Part shown: positions 4,853-7,350 of the stretch, in pieces | Layout: the number at the start of each line of letters is the position of its first letter | Numbering within the stretch: position 1 is the first letter of the stretch | DNA from: JBKJUK01 sp046590705 | GTDB taxonomy: Bacteria > Acidobacteriota > Thermoanaerobaculia > Gp7-AA8 | Direction of reading: 5' to 3' | NCBI GenBank assembly: GCA_046590705.1 | Contig: JBKJUK010000348.1 | Span: 1 to 7,350, forward strand | Length of the DNA stretch: 7,350 bases | Translations under genes and position numbers: made by a program | The notes under the pieces: generated by a model | Seen by the model: only the letters and a program-made list of their open reading frames with translations | What the model was told of the DNA's origin: nothing | The model's database searches: none

Positions 4853-6796
4853 ATGAATTTCAACGCCCGAATGGTTACGTCATACCTTTCCGCACTGGCA
4901 CTGACCCTCGTGCTGGCCCCAGCCGCCTTCGCCTATCCAACCTCCAGAACAGAATCGCGAGTCGTTTTCGATGCCTCGCAACAGCGGGTACTGCTCTTCG
5001 GCGGGCTCAGCGGAGTCGACAGTGCAAATAGAAGCTATTCTCTCGGCGACACCTGGGTCTGGACCGGAAGGCGCTGGATCCAGCAGTTTCCGGCGAATTC
5101 GCCCGCAAAACGCTACGCGCATTCGATGGTGTACGACTCCAACCGCCAGCAAACCCTTCTCTTCGGCGGGATCAACGACACATCCACGTTCGCTGATACA
5201 TGGATTTTCAAGAACAACAACTGGAACGAGCTCGCAGCGGCGAGCGCTCCTTCCTCCCGTCGTCACGCCGCGCTGGCTTTCGATCCGGTGAAGGACAAGG
5301 CCGTCCTGTTCGGAGGCTCCTCACTCGAGGTGGCCAACGGAGTCGCCAAGAACATCTTCAAGTACGACACCTGGGAGTTCAACGGGACAAGCTGGACACA
5401 GGTGAACGCTGACGGCCCGAAGTTGAATTCAGCCGCACTGTCCTACGACGAAGCAAGGAACCAGATCATCCTTCTCGGATCGACCGAGAAAGGCGAAGCT
5501 GAGACGCATCTGTACACCGGAAGCGGCTGGAAGAAGCTCACTCCCGCACTCAGTCCCAAGTGCGTTTCGGCGTCGACGCTGACGTACCAGTCGCACAACC
5601 AGCGCATCCTCTTCGTAGGAGGCGGATGTGCGACTGGCGGCATCGTCAACGAGACCTGGGAGTGGGATGGTGAGACCTGGACCCGAGTGGAGGTGAAGGC
5701 AGGTCCTGGTGATATCACTGGTCAGGCGCTGGTTTACGATCCTACCGAGCGCGCTGCCGTTCTCTTCGGTGGTTTCGATTTTGCCGTTCGCAGCATCACT
5801 TACCTGTACAGCGATGGAGTCTGGAAAGCCTCATTCGAGCAGTTCGACCCAGGCCCACGGTCGCAGTTCGTTCTGCAGTCAGTTCCCGGCGCAGGTCTCT
5901 TCCTGTACGGCGGCGCGAACGACACGACCAGCTACTCGGATTTCTGGAAGCTCGTGGGGACTCGCTGGGAACTTACCGGTCTCGAAGGCGACAAGCCCTC
6001 TGATTGCCAGTATCCGGTCTCGACTTACGACAGCGATCGCAAACGAGCAGTCATGCTCTGCGAATCCTCGAAGGTCTTCGAGTTCGACGGAACCCGCTGG
6101 TTCAAATTCGACGGACTGAAGACCGAACCTCCCACCCGACGCTGGAGCAGACTGGCCTACGACGAGAAGACCAGGAAGACGTATATGTTTGGTGGCTTCG
6201 ATGGCGCCACATATCTGCGTGAGACATGGCAATGGGATGGGACCGCCTGGACGCGTATCGCCAAAAATAATCCTCCTCCCGGCCGTTCGCTGGCCACGAT
6301 GTTCTACGACCGTAAATCGCAGAAAACCATTCTCTTTGGTGGTATCGGACAGCCGACTCGTGATGACAAAATCACGCGCTACGGCGACCTCTGGACCTTC
6401 GATGGGACCACCTGGGTCGAGTTGACGACAGCTACAAAACCACCCGCACGATACGGTGCGCAGTTCGCCTGGGATCCGGTGAACGAGCGGACGCTGATGT
6501 TTGGTGGGAAGAGCGAGAAGGAGCAGTACCTGAACGACCTCTGGTCCTGGAATGGCACGGCCTGGACTCAGATCAATACGACACAGGCTCCATCTCCCCG
6601 CATGAACGGTTCGCTTGCATTTGATCCCCTCACAAATCGCATCGTTCTTTACGGCGGGTACGCCGGTCAGTACTTCTCAGAGTTGTGGTTTCTGGAAGGG
6701 GACCAGTGGAAAGTCCAACGCGATTCAGCCGGACGTCGTCGCACCAAGGGCACCAGCGCAACTGGCGGGCGTCAGACGGGAGCGCAGACTCGATAA
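4853..6796 (+). CDS. Secreted Kelch-type beta-propeller protein, 12 repeats
   Basis: This is a 647-residue exported protein. The N-terminus is a Sec signal peptide: N-region with Arg6, hydrophobic YLSALALTLVLAPAAFA, and a probable A-F-A cleavage site after residue 27. Twelve repeats of about 50 residues follow. Each has a strand like [RK]xxLFGG (first at 45-51, last near residue 600 as RIVLYGG) and a strand like [DE]TWxW-x-G-xx-W (for example DTWVWTGRRW, ETWQWDGTAW, DLWSWNGTAW). Repeats 4 and 8 have lost the GG signature (QIILLGS, RAVMLCES). This is the Kelch/galactose-oxidase-like propeller pattern, and 12 repeats suggest two six-bladed propellers. The only cysteines are C237, C259, C385 and C403, two close pairs that may form disulfides. 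The tail (about 625-647) is basic and low in complexity, with no sorting signal I recognise. No catalytic residues are evident; binding or adhesion is likelier. ATG 4853 has GAGGA (4838-4842) 10 nt upstream. The gene is monocistronic between two terminators. Confidence 0.88.
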   Translation: MNFNARMVTSYLSALALTLVLAPAAFAYPTSRTESRVVFDASQQRVLLFGGLSGVDSANRSYSLGDTWVWTGRRWIQQFPANSPAKRYAHSMVYDSNRQQTLLFGGINDTSTFADTWIFKNNNWNELAAASAPSSRRHAALAFDPVKDKAVLFGGSSLEVANGVAKNIFKYDTWEFNGTSWTQVNADGPKLNSAALSYDEARNQIILLGSTEKGEAETHLYTGSGWKKLTPALSPKCVSASTLTYQSHNQRILFVGGGCATGGIVNETWEWDGETWTRVEVKAGPGDITGQALVYDPTERAAVLFGGFDFAVRSITYLYSDGVWKASFEQFDPGPRSQFVLQSVPGAGLFLYGGANDTTSYSDFWKLVGTRWELTGLEGDKPSDCQYPVSTYDSDRKRAVMLCESSKVFEFDGTRWFKFDGLKTEPPTRRWSRLAYDEKTRKTYMFGGFDGATYLRETWQWDGTAWTRIAKNNPPPGRSLATMFYDRKSQKTILFGGIGQPTRDDKITRYGDLWTFDGTTWVELTTATKPPARYGAQFAWDPVNERTLMFGGKSEKEQYLNDLWSWNGTAWTQINTTQAPSPRMNGSLAFDPLTNRIVLYGGYAGQYFSELWFLEGDQWKVQRDSAGRRRTKGTSATGGRQTGAQTR

Positions 6797-6815
6797 AGGT
6801 GTTGAAGAAAACAGC

Positions 6816-6850
6816 GATAAACGCCGGCCGAGTGCCGGCGTTTATCATTT
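6816..6850. terminator. Intrinsic terminator after the Kelch gene
   Basis: A perfect 13-bp stem GATAAACGCCGGC (6816-6828) / GCCGGCGTTTATC (6834-6846) encloses a CGAGT loop and is followed by ATTTT at 6847-6851. It begins 20 bp after the Kelch stop codon. AAA runs upstream of the stem (6807-6811) would act as a partial T-run in the opposite direction, so it may work both ways. Confidence 0.88.
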
Positions 6851-6871
6851 TCGGACCACCTCGACCGGGCT

Positions 6872-7054
6872 AGCCCGCATTTCTCACAGATGTCGCGTTG
6901 CGAGAACGCAAAGCGTCGTCTGGATGCGAGGCGCAGCGCGTTTTCGCGACGAAAACATAGTCGACACTATGTCGAGGAGCGAAAGCGTGCTGCAACGAAG
7001 CAGACGGGCGGCGATTTGCGTTCGCAGCAGCGACATTTGTGAGAAATGCGGGCT
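6872..7054. repeat. 183-bp palindromic element with 25-nt terminal inverted repeats (MITE-like)
   Basis: The arms 6872-6896 and 7030-7054 are reverse complements at 24 of 25 positions (outer core AGCCCGCATTTCTCACA; the mismatch is at 6889 against 7037). The halves keep resembling each other inward (CGCAA words, GCAGC, TTTCGC) and meet at ACATAGT-CGAC-ACTATGT (6955-6972), whose midpoint coincides with that of the outer arms. Nested stems lie in the left half: TTGCG-AGAA-CGCAA (6898-6911) and GTTTTCG-CGA-CGAAAAC (6940-6956). If the inverted repeat proper begins at CCCGC, the flanks are CTAG (6870-6873) and CTGG (7053-7056), a possible decayed 4-bp target duplication. No transposase is encoded, so this looks like a non-autonomous mobile element or a large REP-type palindrome. 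It fills most of the gene-free stretch 6797-7139; 7055-7125 shows nothing else clear. Confidence 0.85.
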
Positions 7055-7139
7055 GGATGTCGGGATCGATCGATTCACGTCGAAGCGGAACCTTGCGGTA
7101 CGATTCGCCACAGGAAACAGAGGCAATGGAAAATCGATC

Positions 7140-7350
7140 ATGAGTGAAGCACTTTCAATCGCAGACCCAAGGCGACCGACACCGGCCTTTCGCAGGTCGC
7201 TCTCGGACGCCCTGAACGCATCTGTTCCGGTCGACGCCGTAGCTCTGGAAGAGCGTGCAGCTTCGCTGGCCAAACGCTCACTCAAAAAAGAAGCGAAGGT
7301 CTGGGGCCTGAACCTGGCCATAAGCATGATCGACCTGACCACCCTCGAGG
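7140..7350 (+). CDS. deoC: Deoxyribose-phosphate aldolase, N-terminal part only
   Basis: The gene runs off the window, leaving 70 codons. The visible part has an N-terminal extension (MSEALSIADPRRPTPAFRRS), the helix LEERAASLAKRSLKKEAKVW, and LAISMIDLTTLEG at the edge. The ERxASLAxRSxKKE and IDLTTLE combination is typical of long-form DeoC, a class I aldolase that splits 2-deoxyribose 5-phosphate into glyceraldehyde 3-phosphate and acetaldehyde in deoxynucleoside catabolism. The catalytic lysines lie beyond the window. ATG 7140 is the only start codon of this frame near the conserved region. Its own Shine-Dalgarno is weak (GGA 7128-7130). The better AGGA/GAGG (7112-7123) sits before an out-of-frame ATG at 7126 that opens a 5-codon minigene ending in TGA 7141-7143, overlapping the deoC ATG as ATGA. 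Reinitiation from that minigene is possible. Identification rests on the N-terminal segment only. Confidence 0.75.
   Translation, partial: MSEALSIADPRRPTPAFRRSLSDALNASVPVDAVALEERAASLAKRSLKKEAKVWGLNLAISMIDLTTLE

Noticed and set aside
4853..6796. Galactose oxidase or another enzyme activity for the Kelch protein
   Set aside because: Only propeller repeats are seen; no copper-ligand Tyr/His arrangement or Tyr-Cys cofactor context could be identified.
6872..7054. tRNA or CRISPR array in the palindromic element
   Set aside because: There are no direct repeats with spacers and no T-loop or acceptor-stem consensus; the symmetry is inverted, not tandem.
7057..7143. 28-codon frame upstream of deoC as a separate gene
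   Set aside because: No convincing ribosome binding site at 7057 and no recognisable product; only its last five codons have a plausible start, reported as a minigene.
6884..7342. Minus-strand frame of 152 codons across the palindrome and deoC
   Set aside because: It overlaps both the repeat and the well-supported deoC frame; serine/arginine-rich shadow of the coding strand.

Overview
The window is about 7.35 kb of moderately GC-rich bacterial chromosome. It carries ordinary single-copy genes and two palindromic intergenic repeats. The combination of a secreted PCYCGC-type protein, a secreted Kelch-type propeller, a glycine-zipper/CsbD stress protein, an NHLP-clan small protein and a long-form DeoC suggests an environmental, Gram-negative-type bacterium. 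Acidobacteriota or a relative is my best guess, but this is inference: there is no rRNA or other phylogenetic marker here.

Layout, left to right: (1) the 3' part of a secreted cysteine-rich PCYCGC-family protein, 2-427 (+). (2) A 330-bp gene-free stretch holding a long imperfect palindrome (504-683) and a hairpin (698-752). (3) A secreted protein of unknown function on the minus strand, 758-1672. It diverges from (4) a probable operon on the plus strand: thioredoxin 2 (1777-2220), a possible 23-codon linking ORF (2220-2291), and an AI-2E/PerM-family membrane protein (2288-3361). (5) A two-gene stress-type operon with an 11-bp gene overlap: an NHLP-clan/RiPP-leader-like small protein (3578-3871) and a glycine-zipper/CsbD protein (3861-4625), closed by a textbook intrinsic terminator (4651-4674). 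(6) A hairpin-rich intergenic stretch (4700-4828) leading into a 647-residue secreted protein with 12 Kelch-like repeats (4853-6796), closed by a 13-bp-stem terminator (6816-6850). (7) A second long palindrome (6872-7054) with 25-nt terminal inverted repeats, MITE-like. (8) The 5' end of a deoxyribose-phosphate aldolase gene running off the window (7140-7350).

Functionally this is a patchwork, not one pathway. Thioredoxin 2 with a membrane transporter-like protein, and the CsbD operon, point to redox and stress physiology. Three genes encode exported proteins. No phage, CRISPR, toxin-antitoxin or complete secondary-metabolite system is visible. The parts most worth a second look are the two palindromic elements of nearly equal length but unrelated sequence, the NHLP-clan protein with no visible modifying enzyme, the structured leader before the Kelch gene, and the small coupled ORF before the AI-2E-family gene.
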